A DNA stretch of 15,148 bases from CAZISM01 sp964541895 (GTDB lineage Bacteria; Zhuqueibacterota; Zhuqueibacteria; Residuimicrobiales; Residuimicrobiaceae): the NCBI GenBank assembly GCA_964541895.1, contig CAZISM010000124.1, positions 1-15,148 of the forward strand, given 5' to 3'. The first letter of the stretch is position 1; every line of letters starts with the position of its first letter. Below, in pieces: positions 1-7,018 of the stretch. Made by a program: the position numbers and the translations under genes. The notes below the pieces were generated by a model that had not been told where the DNA came from, made no database searches, and was given only the letters and a program-made list of their open reading frames with translations.

Positions 1-75
1 TATAAAAACCAATTGCTTTTATCTGTGGAAATACATATTTTTTCTTTGATTAAGAACTTTACATAAGGATCCAAT

Positions 76-450
76 ATGGAGACAAAAAAGGTCGAAAGCT
101 TTCGCGATCTGGTGGTCTGGCAGATGAGTCATGAGCTGGTTATGAAAATGTTTGCCCTAACCGACAAATTCCCCAGAAGGGAACGTCCGCTCATGGCGCA
201 AAAGATCCGTGACCTGGCCGTACAGATTCCCTCCAATGTAGCCATGGGGTTCGAAAAACGAAACCACAAGATCAAGCTTTATCACTATCGTACGGCTTTG
301 ACCATCACCGAGCAGCTGGGGTATTATTTTATCCTCGCCCAGGATCTGCGTTACATAAAGAGCAGCACCGAGGTCCTGACGGAGCTGGATAATGTTGAGA
401 AAAAGCTGAAAGGGCTGTTGCGTTCGGTGGCCGGGGGAAAGGAAAAATAG
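76..450 (+). CDS. four helix bundle protein (S23/IVS-type)
   Basis: A 124-residue protein of the small four-helix-bundle family first noticed in intervening sequences of 23S rRNA genes and later found as free-standing chromosomal genes. The family pattern is visible: an N-terminal SFRDLVVWQ (residues 8-16), then helix 1, a FPRRE turn near 32-36, an IRDLAVQIPSNVAMGFEK stretch near 44-61, and a LYHYRTALTITEQLGY helix near 68-83. The usual 'SNIAEG' is here SNVAMG. Length is normal. No enzymatic residues are known for the family and its molecular role is not established. The start is well supported by AAGGA at 65-69, six bases before the ATG. The AT-rich leader (1-75) has only a weak promoter candidate (TTGCTT at 13-18, TATTTT at 36-41). 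There is no 23S rRNA sequence around it, so it is not inside an rRNA intervening sequence here. Confidence 0.88.
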   Translation: METKKVESFRDLVVWQMSHELVMKMFALTDKFPRRERPLMAQKIRDLAVQIPSNVAMGFEKRNHKIKLYHYRTALTITEQLGYYFILAQDLRYIKSSTEVLTELDNVEKKLKGLLRSVAGGKEK

Positions 451-471
451 CTGCAGCGATCAGCTTCAGGG

Positions 472-493
472 CCTGTCGCCGATCGGCGGCAGG
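472..493. repeat. 22-bp near-perfect palindrome
   Basis: CCTGTCGCCGATCGGCGGCAGG reads as an inverted repeat with no real loop. The central 12 bases (477-488) are a perfect palindrome, then one T/G mismatch on each side, then CCTG/CAGG. It lies between the four-helix-bundle gene stop (450) and the M24 peptidase ribosome binding site (533-537). As RNA it could fold, but no T-run follows, so it is a poor intrinsic terminator. It could be an operator for a dimeric regulator. The function is not determined. Confidence 0.5.
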
Positions 494-543
494 TGCGCAT
501 TTCCTCACAGGGTGTCACGCCAACTTGCTTACAGGAGTTATAC

Positions 544-1731
544 ATGGATCTGCTTGCCATCCAGGCGGCGTTACGGGCCGCTGAGCTTGACGGCTGGTTG
601 TTTTACGATTTTCACAATCGTGATCACATCGCCGCCCGCATTCTGAATATGGATACCAAACGTTTTGCCTCTCGCCGCTGGTTCTATTACATACCGGTGC
701 AGGGCACTCCCCAAAAGCTGGTGCATAAAATTGAACCGTGGCGTTGCGATCATCTGCCCGGCGACAAGCAGGTTTATCTGCCGTGGCAGCAACAGCATGC
801 CATGCTGAAAGCCATGCTGGGCCCGGCAAAACGAATCGCCATGCAATATTCGCCCGCCAACGCGGTGCCTTATGTCTCCATCGTCGATGGCGGCACGATC
901 GAGTTGCTGCGCAGCTTTGGCGTGGAGGTGGTCTCCAGCGCCGATCTGGTCGGTCAATTCGAAGCCCATTTATCCATGGACGACTGGAAGAGCCACCAGG
1001 AAGCAGGGGTGGTGATGCAGATGGTCAAGGACCGGGCGTTTGCGGAAATCGGCCGCCGCATCAAGGCGGGCGAATCGCCGCGTGAAATCGAGATCCAGCG
1101 CTTCATGCAGGAGATCATGAAGGAGCACGCCGTTTTCGCGGAGGACGGTCCGATTGTGGCGGTAAACGAACATGCGGCGGATCCGCATTTCGAACCCACG
1201 GAAGCCAACAGCCTGGCCATGAAAAAGGGCGATCTGGTGCTCTTTGACCTCTGGGCGAAAAAGAAACAGCCGTCCAGCATCTATTACGACATCACCTGGA
1301 TGGGCTATATCGGTGAAATCGTCCCGGACCATCATGAAGCGATTTTTCAAATCATCCGCCGCGGCCGCGATGCCGCCTTGGAATGTGTAAAGGCTTATTT
1401 TCAGCGCCAGGATGATCTTTACGGCTGGCAGGTGGACGACGTCTGCCGTAAGGTCATCGTCGATGCCGGTTATGGCGAATACTTTACCCACCGCACCGGC
1501 CACAACATCGGCGAACAGGTGCACGGCAACGGCGTCCATATCGATAATCTCGAGACCAAGGACGAACGAAAGATACTCCCCGGCACCTGTTTCTCCGTAG
1601 AGCCGGGCATATATCTTTTGCATGAAAAGCGTGGCTACCGCACCGAGATCGATGTCTTTGTCACCGATGAAGGTCGCGTCGATGTAACCGGTGCCATTCA
1701 GGAAAAGATCGTTCCCATTCTCGCTTTATGA
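544..1731 (+). CDS. M24 family metallopeptidase (Xaa-Pro aminopeptidase / dipeptidase-like)
   Basis: A 395-residue 'pita-bread' fold peptidase that would cleave X-Pro bonds in short peptides, acting in the cytoplasm (no signal peptide). All five di-metal ligands of the M24 family can be assigned: D235 in LFDLWAK, D249 in YYDITW, H320 in HRTGHNIG, E353 in VEPGIY and E368 in YRTEID. H327 in VHGNG fits the second conserved histidine. The N-terminal part (about 1-150) is the divergent creatinase/prolidase N-domain. Residues about 150-395 are the catalytic domain. The start at 544 is preferred over an in-frame ATG at 493 because AGGAG at 533-537 sits six bases before it and the 17 extra residues would be unlike the family. 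The stop codon is 18 bases before the GH127 start, so the two are probably co-transcribed. Which of aminopeptidase P, prolidase or another M24 subgroup it belongs to cannot be settled from motifs alone. Confidence 0.9.
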   Translation: MDLLAIQAALRAAELDGWLFYDFHNRDHIAARILNMDTKRFASRRWFYYIPVQGTPQKLVHKIEPWRCDHLPGDKQVYLPWQQQHAMLKAMLGPAKRIAMQYSPANAVPYVSIVDGGTIELLRSFGVEVVSSADLVGQFEAHLSMDDWKSHQEAGVVMQMVKDRAFAEIGRRIKAGESPREIEIQRFMQEIMKEHAVFAEDGPIVAVNEHAADPHFEPTEANSLAMKKGDLVLFDLWAKKKQPSSIYYDITWMGYIGEIVPDHHEAIFQIIRRGRDAALECVKAYFQRQDDLYGWQVDDVCRKVIVDAGYGEYFTHRTGHNIGEQVHGNGVHIDNLETKDERKILPGTCFSVEPGIYLLHEKRGYRTEIDVFVTDEGRVDVTGAIQEKIVPILAL

Positions 1732-1749
1732 TTGTTGCCAGAGGAAGAT

Positions 1750-3738
1750 ATGAATCGGAACCTGCTCTTAATGTCATGGGTGGTTGTTTTGACGCTGTCG
1801 GTAATGGCCTTTGCCGGCAAGGATAAAAAGGAGCGACCGGCGGGTGTGGTCGCTACCGGCAAAAGCCCGCAAGCGCTGTTGCATGATGTGCCCGTGGCCG
1901 CTGTGCAACTGGGAGAGGGATTTTGGCGAACGCGCATGGAACGGAACCACAAAGCCGGCGTGATGGGATTGTACCGTTTGCTGGAGGAGCACGGCGTCAT
2001 CGATAATTTCCGCCGCTTGTCCGGTCGCAAGAACGTCCCCCGCCGCGGTTACCTCTTTACCGATTCTGATCTGTACAAGTGGATGGAAGCGGTGGCCTGG
2101 GTGCTGCAGAGCGAAAAGGATCCGTCGCTTAAAGCCGTGCTGGATGCGGTGGTGGATGATGTGGTGGCGGCTCAGGGCGACGACGGCTATCTGAATACCT
2201 ACCATCAGGAAGGCGTCGGCCCGCGGCGGTTCAGCAATTTCCGCGATAACCACGAGCTCTACTGTCTCGGCCACCTGTTGCAGGCCGGCATCGCCTGCTA
2301 TCGCGGTTCAGGTGAGCGCAAACTGCTGGATGCCGGCATCCGCTATACGGATTATGTCATCAGCCAGTTCGGTGTCGGCAAAAAACAGTGTTTTCCCGGA
2401 CATCCCGAAATCGAAATGGCGCTGGTCGAGTTGTACCGCACCACCGGCGAGAGCAAATATCTCGATTTTGTTGATTATCTGTACAACAAAGTCGATCTGA
2501 GCAAGTTGGACGAAAAGGTGAGCACCCGGGATCTGACCTACGCCTTCTCCGGTCTGCCCTTTACCGGTCGCAAGGAGCTGCGCAGCCACGCCGTTCGCGC
2601 CATGTATGCCTGCAGCGGGGCTGCGGATTACTATCTGGAAACCGGTGATCCGGCGTTTGAAACCACATTGGATCTGCTCTGGAAGGATATGACCCGCTCT
2701 AAAATGTATGTCACCGGTGGGGTGGGCTCGCGCTATGAAGGCGAAGCGTTCGGTCAGGTCTACGAATTGCCGAATGAGCGGGCCTACACCGAGACCTGCG
2801 CCGCCATCGGCAGCATCTTTTGGAACTGGCGCATGCTGCAGGTTGCGGCTGATCCACGTTATATGGACATGCTGGAGCGGGCGCTTTATAACGGATTCCT
2901 CAGCGGCGTTTCACTTTCCGGCACGGAATATTATTATCGCAATCCGCTGACCTCCTACGGCGATAACGGTCGGCAGCCCTGGTACGATTGTACCTGTTGC
3001 CCGCCGAACGTGGAACGTCTTTTGGCTTCCTTGCCGGGATACATGTACTCTACGTCCAGCGAAGGGCTTTGGGTGCATCTCTATCACAGCGGTGTGCTGA
3101 ATATTTCGCTGGAAGACGGCACCCCGATTTCCTGCCGGCAGCGGACGCGATATCCGTGGGATGGCGAGGTCACGATCACCATTGATCCTGCCAAAAAGCG
3201 GACCTTCTCGCTCCACCTGCGGATTCCGGAGTGGTGTCCACAGGCGCAGCTGCTGGTCAATGAAGAGGTTGAAGGAGGCGCGGTCAAGGCCGGCGCCTAT
3301 TACGCCATTACCCGGGAGTGGAAACGTGGCGATGTGGTGACGTTAAAAATGGCTATGCCGGTACAGGCGGTGCATGCCAACCCGAGATTACGCGAAAACC
3401 TTGGCAGCGTCGCCATTCAGCGGGGGCCGCTGGTTTATTGTCTGGAAGGGGTGGATCATCCGGATCTCTCCATCTTTGACCTCTATATGCCCCTGGATCC
3501 GGTGGATCCGGCACGCGGTTTTACGATCAAGATGGAGCCCGACCTGTTGGGTGGTGTGGTGGTACTGAAAAAAGAGGTGTTGGCTTATCGGCCGACGTTG
3601 AGCGAACAGCCGCTGTATCTGAACAGTGCTTTCAGCCGTCCGGCGGCGCCGGCCATGGTCACCATGATTCCTTATTATGCCTGGGCCAACCGCGGCACTT
3701 CGACCATGCAGGTGTGGATACCCAGCCGGAGCGAGTGA
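1750..3738 (+). CDS. GH127 family glycoside hydrolase (beta-L-arabinofuranosidase-like), secreted
   Basis: A 662-residue enzyme of the family once called DUF1680, whose characterised members release beta-linked L-arabinofuranose from plant glycans or arabino-oligosaccharides. The Zn-thiolate active site seen in Bifidobacterium HypBA1 (Glu338, Cys340, Cys417 nucleophile, Cys418) is matched by E348 and C350 in YTETCAAIG and by C416-C417 in CTCCPPNVERL. An (alpha/alpha)6 barrel occupies roughly residues 45-440 and beta-sandwich domains the rest. The N-terminus carries a Sec signal peptide (MNRN then a long hydrophobic core, cut predicted after AFA, residue 22), so it should act in the periplasm or outside. 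The ATG at 1750 is chosen over an upstream in-frame TTG at 1732 because GAGGAAG at 1741-1747 is its ribosome binding site and the signal peptide begins there. The 3' end is five bases from the convergent TfoX-like gene. Other GH127 activities, such as on rhamnogalacturonan-II sugars, are possible. Confidence 0.92.
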   Translation: MNRNLLLMSWVVVLTLSVMAFAGKDKKERPAGVVATGKSPQALLHDVPVAAVQLGEGFWRTRMERNHKAGVMGLYRLLEEHGVIDNFRRLSGRKNVPRRGYLFTDSDLYKWMEAVAWVLQSEKDPSLKAVLDAVVDDVVAAQGDDGYLNTYHQEGVGPRRFSNFRDNHELYCLGHLLQAGIACYRGSGERKLLDAGIRYTDYVISQFGVGKKQCFPGHPEIEMALVELYRTTGESKYLDFVDYLYNKVDLSKLDEKVSTRDLTYAFSGLPFTGRKELRSHAVRAMYACSGAADYYLETGDPAFETTLDLLWKDMTRSKMYVTGGVGSRYEGEAFGQVYELPNERAYTETCAAIGSIFWNWRMLQVAADPRYMDMLERALYNGFLSGVSLSGTEYYYRNPLTSYGDNGRQPWYDCTCCPPNVERLLASLPGYMYSTSSEGLWVHLYHSGVLNISLEDGTPISCRQRTRYPWDGEVTITIDPAKKRTFSLHLRIPEWCPQAQLLVNEEVEGGAVKAGAYYAITREWKRGDVVTLKMAMPVQAVHANPRLRENLGSVAIQRGPLVYCLEGVDHPDLSIFDLYMPLDPVDPARGFTIKMEPDLLGGVVVLKKEVLAYRPTLSEQPLYLNSAFSRPAAPAMVTMIPYYAWANRGTSTMQVWIPSRSE

Positions 3739-3743
3739 CCGGG

Positions 3744-4076
3744 TCAGCCCTTGGCCGGCAGCGAGCCGGCGCACTCGTAGGCCAGTTTGAGCCATTTGCC
3801 CAGCAATGTGCCGTCGCGCCAGCCCTCGGGCGACATCATAACCCAACCTTTCATCGGTCGCCCTGTGATATCAGCCGGTTTGATCTCTGCTGCCTGCAGG
3901 GCAAGAACGCTTTTTGCATCTGCAAGACGCAGGATCAGGCTCTCCTGATAGATGCCAAAGGCCATGTTGCCGTTGCGCAAATAGCCGATGCCGCCGAACA
4001 TTTTTTTGCCAACCAGATCGCCCCACTTTTTTGCATAGGGAACCAGCTTTTTTTCCAATTCCAGATTATAGCCCAT
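3744..4076 (-). CDS. TfoX/Sxy N-terminal domain protein
   Basis: A 110-residue protein consisting only of the TfoX N-terminal domain. The family pattern is clear: MFGGIGYLRNGNMAFGIYQE (residues 26-45), then LILRLAD, and GRPMKGWVMMSPEGW near 72-86. It lacks the C-terminal TfoX domain of the competence regulator Sxy/TfoX, so it should not be called a competence activator. Single-domain TfoX-N proteins are common and their function is unknown. The start is an ATG 22 bases after the GH28 stop, with only a weak GGGA ribosome binding site, so it probably depends on read-through from GH28 as the last gene of the operon. It ends five bases from the convergent GH127 gene. Nothing in the sequence links it biochemically to sugar metabolism. 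Confidence 0.85.
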   Translation of the reverse strand: MGYNLELEKKLVPYAKKWGDLVGKKMFGGIGYLRNGNMAFGIYQESLILRLADAKSVLALQAAEIKPADITGRPMKGWVMMSPEGWRDGTLLGKWLKLAYECAGSLPAKG

Positions 4077-4097
4077 GGTGTTTAATTCCCGTCTCCA

Positions 4098-5636
4098 TCA
4101 ATTCTGAATCAGCACTGTTTTTGCATCGACTTTTTTGTCGAGAGTGTAGAGTTGCGATGTGTGCCTCTGGCCGGTATGGGAGAAGGTGATATCGCGGCTG
4201 CCGGCTCCGGCGATGTGGCACAACACCTGTGAAGGCTGGGATGGACGGACATCGTGCAGATGGGCGTGACGAACCTCATGGCAATAGATCGGTTCGCGCG
4301 CGCCTGCATGCCAGTCCGGCCGAAGCGAGATCATCTGCAGGTGGTCGACATCCTGGCAATAGACGGCATAACGAAGGTCTGTGGAATCGACTTGTATGCG
4401 GATTTGATCCAGCGTCACCTGCTCGGCGTGACGAACATAGAGGCCAAACGCCGGCAGGGTGCCAAAGTTGTCGGCGTCCGGGTAATCGGCGATGTTTTCC
4501 GGAACCTGGATCTCGCTTTGCTGCTGTGACCCGCCACCGGTAAACGACAGTTGCAATCTGCTCAGTATGACGTTGCTGATGTTGAATCCGGGAATGCCGG
4601 TGATCAGGCAGGCTTGTCGCGCCCGGGAGGCGGTGATCGCATCCAGGGTGATGTTTTTCAGCGTGCCGGGGGTTGGGATCTGCTGGTCCCGTCCGCGATT
4701 TCCCAAGCGCAGAAAAATGGGACAGAGCACATCGTCCATAACGAACTGGCTGACGATGACATCTTCGAGGTGGCTGCCGTCCACCGATTCCAGTGCGATC
4801 CCGGACGTCGGCGGGCGCCATCCCGGCTGGCGGTGCAGCACACAGTTGCTGACGGTAATGTGTTTGAAATCTCCGCCGGATTCTGTGCCCAGCTTGAAGC
4901 CGTTGCAGGCGGTCACGAGAACGCAGTTGCTGACGGTCAGATATTCCGTCGAACGGCGTTCGCCCAGCGAGAAACTTGCTTTGGGTACGATGGCGTCATC
5001 TTTGCTTTCGATGTGACAGTTGGCGATGCGCACATGCCGGCAGCAATCCGGATCGATACCGTCGCTGTAGCCGTTCAGAATGGTGACGCCGTCGATCAGA
5101 ACCCGATCCGTTCCCAGCAGGCTGATGTTGTAATTGGGCGCATTTCGAATGGTGATGTCCCTGATCTGGATATCCTGGCACCGTTTCAGCGCGATCGGTT
5201 TGGGGCCGCCGCGCTTGCGGCGATTGCCGTCGATGACGCCGCTGCCCGATATGGTAATGTGATGCTGGTCTTTTGCCCAGAGCAGGGCGAAATGAAAAAA
5301 GCTGGTTTCGTGGTCGGCCGCGTTCTTGAATCCCAGCGTTTCACAGGGATCGAAATCCCGGTCGTCGGGACTTGCCGTCAATGTTGCGCCGTGATCCAGG
5401 TAGATCGCCACGTTGCTTTTAAGATGCAGGCTGCCGGAGATGTAGACGCCGGCCGGAACATAGACCGTACCGCCGTTTTGCGCTGCACAGGCATCGATGG
5501 CGGACTGCAGCGCCGCTGTTTCTATGCTGACGCCGTCGCCTTTGGCGCCATAGAGCTGTACGTTGAAACGGAAGGGCTCTGCCGCAAAGCCGTTGAGAGC
5601 CGACATCGTCAGAAAAAGCCACAAGGTGTTTCGCAT
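4098..5636 (-). CDS. GH28 family glycoside hydrolase (polygalacturonase-like), secreted
   Basis: A 512-residue right-handed beta-helix protein expected to hydrolyse galacturonan or rhamnogalacturonan backbones of pectin. The N-terminus is a Sec signal peptide (MRNTLWLFLT..., cut predicted near residue 18-19), followed by the usual start of pectinase-fold proteins: FNVQLYGAKGDG (24-35) and ALQSAIDAC with GGTVYVPAG. The catalytic aspartates correspond to SDGIDPD (191-197, D192/D196 region) and the pair D213-D214 in SKDDAIV. The classical GHG and RIK motifs are absent; instead GFKLGTESGG (246-255) occupies that place, as in a large bacterial GH28 subgroup. Repeated 'isoleucine-x-asparagine-cysteine' coils run through 150-360. 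The start at 5636 is preferred to an in-frame ATG at 5696 because it gives the signal peptide and has GGTGA just before it. That ribosome site overlaps the stop codon of the MFS gene four bases upstream, suggesting translational coupling. Endo- or exo-action and exact substrate are unresolved. Confidence 0.9.
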   Translation of the reverse strand: MRNTLWLFLTMSALNGFAAEPFRFNVQLYGAKGDGVSIETAALQSAIDACAAQNGGTVYVPAGVYISGSLHLKSNVAIYLDHGATLTASPDDRDFDPCETLGFKNAADHETSFFHFALLWAKDQHHITISGSGVIDGNRRKRGGPKPIALKRCQDIQIRDITIRNAPNYNISLLGTDRVLIDGVTILNGYSDGIDPDCCRHVRIANCHIESKDDAIVPKASFSLGERRSTEYLTVSNCVLVTACNGFKLGTESGGDFKHITVSNCVLHRQPGWRPPTSGIALESVDGSHLEDVIVSQFVMDDVLCPIFLRLGNRGRDQQIPTPGTLKNITLDAITASRARQACLITGIPGFNISNVILSRLQLSFTGGGSQQQSEIQVPENIADYPDADNFGTLPAFGLYVRHAEQVTLDQIRIQVDSTDLRYAVYCQDVDHLQMISLRPDWHAGAREPIYCHEVRHAHLHDVRPSQPSQVLCHIAGAGSRDITFSHTGQRHTSQLYTLDKKVDAKTVLIQN

Positions 5637-5640
5637 GGGG

Positions 5641-6966
5641 TCACCGCCAGGTGTGTTCGATTTCTTCCAGGGATTTATGTTTCGTTTCCGGAACAAACCA
5701 TTTTACAAAGAAGAAGCAGATGCCGTTCATGGCCGCATAGATCCAGAAGGTCAGGGATTCGGAGAGATGATCGGCCATCACCGGAAAGGTGAGGGAGACG
5801 ATAAAACAGGCCGCCCACAAGGCGACGGTGGCGATAGACATGGCGCGGCCGCGGATGCGGGTGGGAAAAATTTCTGACATCACCACCCATACCACCGGAC
5901 CCAGGGTCATGGCGAAAAACGCGATGTAGAGCATGACCATGATGAGGACCCAGGGTCCGCCGAACCAGCGCAGGTGAAAGGCCAATCCGGTAAGGAACAG
6001 GGAAAATCCCATGCCCAGGGACCCCAGGAGCAGCAGCGGTTTGCGGCCGATGCGGTCGACGCTTAGAATGGCGACCCAGGTAAAGAGCATGTTGACCAGG
6101 CCGGTGATCACGGATTGCAGCAGGGCCGAGCCGCGCGCAAAGCCGGCGTGTTCAAAGATACGGGGGGCATAATAGATCACGGTATTGATGCCGGTGACCT
6201 GTTGCAGGATGGCCAGGGCGATGCCCACCAGCAGAGCCGTACGCAGGCCGGGCTGCAGCAGCTGCTGCAGGGATCCTGATTCTTCCGCCAGCGTGGCGCG
6301 GATGGAGCGGGCTTCGAGATCCGCTTCGCGGGCACCGTTGACGCGCGTCAGCACGCTCAACGCTTCGTCATGTCTGGACATTTTGACAAGCCAGCGCGGG
6401 CTTTCCGGAACAATCAGCAGCAGCAGGGTGAAGGCGATGGCCGGCAGCGCGGCAGAGCCGAACATCCAGCGCCAGTTGGTCGGGCCGATGTCGGCAAAGC
6501 TCCAGTCGACCGCATAGGCGATGAGAATGCCGGTGACGATGGCCATCTGGTTCAGGGAGACCAGCCGGCCGCGGATGCGGGCCGGCGCCACTTCAGCGAT
6601 ATAGAGCGGCGAGATCAGGGAGGCGGCGCCTATGCCGAGGCCGCCGATAAAGCGGGCGACGGCAAATTGAGTTATGGATTGCGGCAGCGCCGCGCCCATG
6701 GCGGAAAGGAGAAAGAGAGCGGCCGAGAGGTAGAGCACGCGTTTGCGACCGTAGCGATCGCTGATCCCGCCGCTGAACCCGGCGCCGACAATGCACCCCA
6801 CCAGCACCACGCTGACCGCCCACCCTTCCTGCAGGGCGTTCAATTGAAAATGGTCCTTGAGAAAACCGATGGCACCGGCGATCACTGCTGTGTCAAAGCC
6901 GAAGAGAAAACCGCCTACCGTTGCGACCAGGCTGATAGAGTACACATACCGTTTCTGCTGATCCAT
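5641..6966 (-). CDS. MFS sugar porter (XylE/AraE-type sugar:H+ symporter)
   Basis: A 441-residue inner-membrane protein with twelve predicted helices, of the sugar porter (SP) branch of the major facilitator superfamily. It would import a monosaccharide with protons. All hallmark motifs are present: GGFLFGFDTAVIAGA (18-32), SDRYGRKR (69-76), PLYIAEVAPARIRGR (120-134), PESPRWL (187-193), QQVTGIN (255-261) with YYAP, DRIGRKP (304-310), EIFPTRIRGR (365-374) and PETKHKSLEEIE (426-437). D25 in helix 1 is at the position of the proton-coupling aspartate (D27) of E. coli XylE. The start codon has GAGG four to five bases upstream. Placed between a URO-D-like gene and a pectinase gene, its likely cargo is arabinose, xylose, galactose or another sugar from pectin side chains. 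Specificity cannot be read from the sequence. Galacturonate is less likely, since uronates normally use other transporter families. Confidence 0.93.
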   Translation of the reverse strand: MDQQKRYVYSISLVATVGGFLFGFDTAVIAGAIGFLKDHFQLNALQEGWAVSVVLVGCIVGAGFSGGISDRYGRKRVLYLSAALFLLSAMGAALPQSITQFAVARFIGGLGIGAASLISPLYIAEVAPARIRGRLVSLNQMAIVTGILIAYAVDWSFADIGPTNWRWMFGSAALPAIAFTLLLLIVPESPRWLVKMSRHDEALSVLTRVNGAREADLEARSIRATLAEESGSLQQLLQPGLRTALLVGIALAILQQVTGINTVIYYAPRIFEHAGFARGSALLQSVITGLVNMLFTWVAILSVDRIGRKPLLLLGSLGMGFSLFLTGLAFHLRWFGGPWVLIMVMLYIAFFAMTLGPVVWVVMSEIFPTRIRGRAMSIATVALWAACFIVSLTFPVMADHLSESLTFWIYAAMNGICFFFVKWFVPETKHKSLEEIEHTWR

Positions 6967-7018
6967 AACGCCTCATCTATGCTTGAGTGGCGAGTGTCCG
7001 TACGGAAAGAGTTCCGGG

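Noticed and set aside
76..450. An rRNA intervening sequence around the four-helix-bundle gene
   Set aside because: No 23S rRNA sequence is recognisable on either side, so this is a free-standing gene.
970..1623. 217-codon minus-strand frame over the M24 peptidase
   Set aside because: The plus strand carries all five M24 metal ligands in frame. The minus frame has no recognisable protein pattern.
3732..3777. Hairpin at the meeting point of GH127 and TfoX (CGAGTG/CACTCG outside, GCCGGC/GCCGGC inside)
   Set aside because: It could serve as a shared terminator, but most of it is inside the TfoX coding region and there is no T-run on either side, so chance in GC-rich coding sequence is as likely.
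4551..5792. 413-codon open frame on the plus strand antisense to GH28
   Set aside because: It lies opposite a complete GH28 gene with signal peptide, family motifs and a ribosome site. Its own translation has no recognisable domain and no ribosome site. It reflects the base composition of the real gene.
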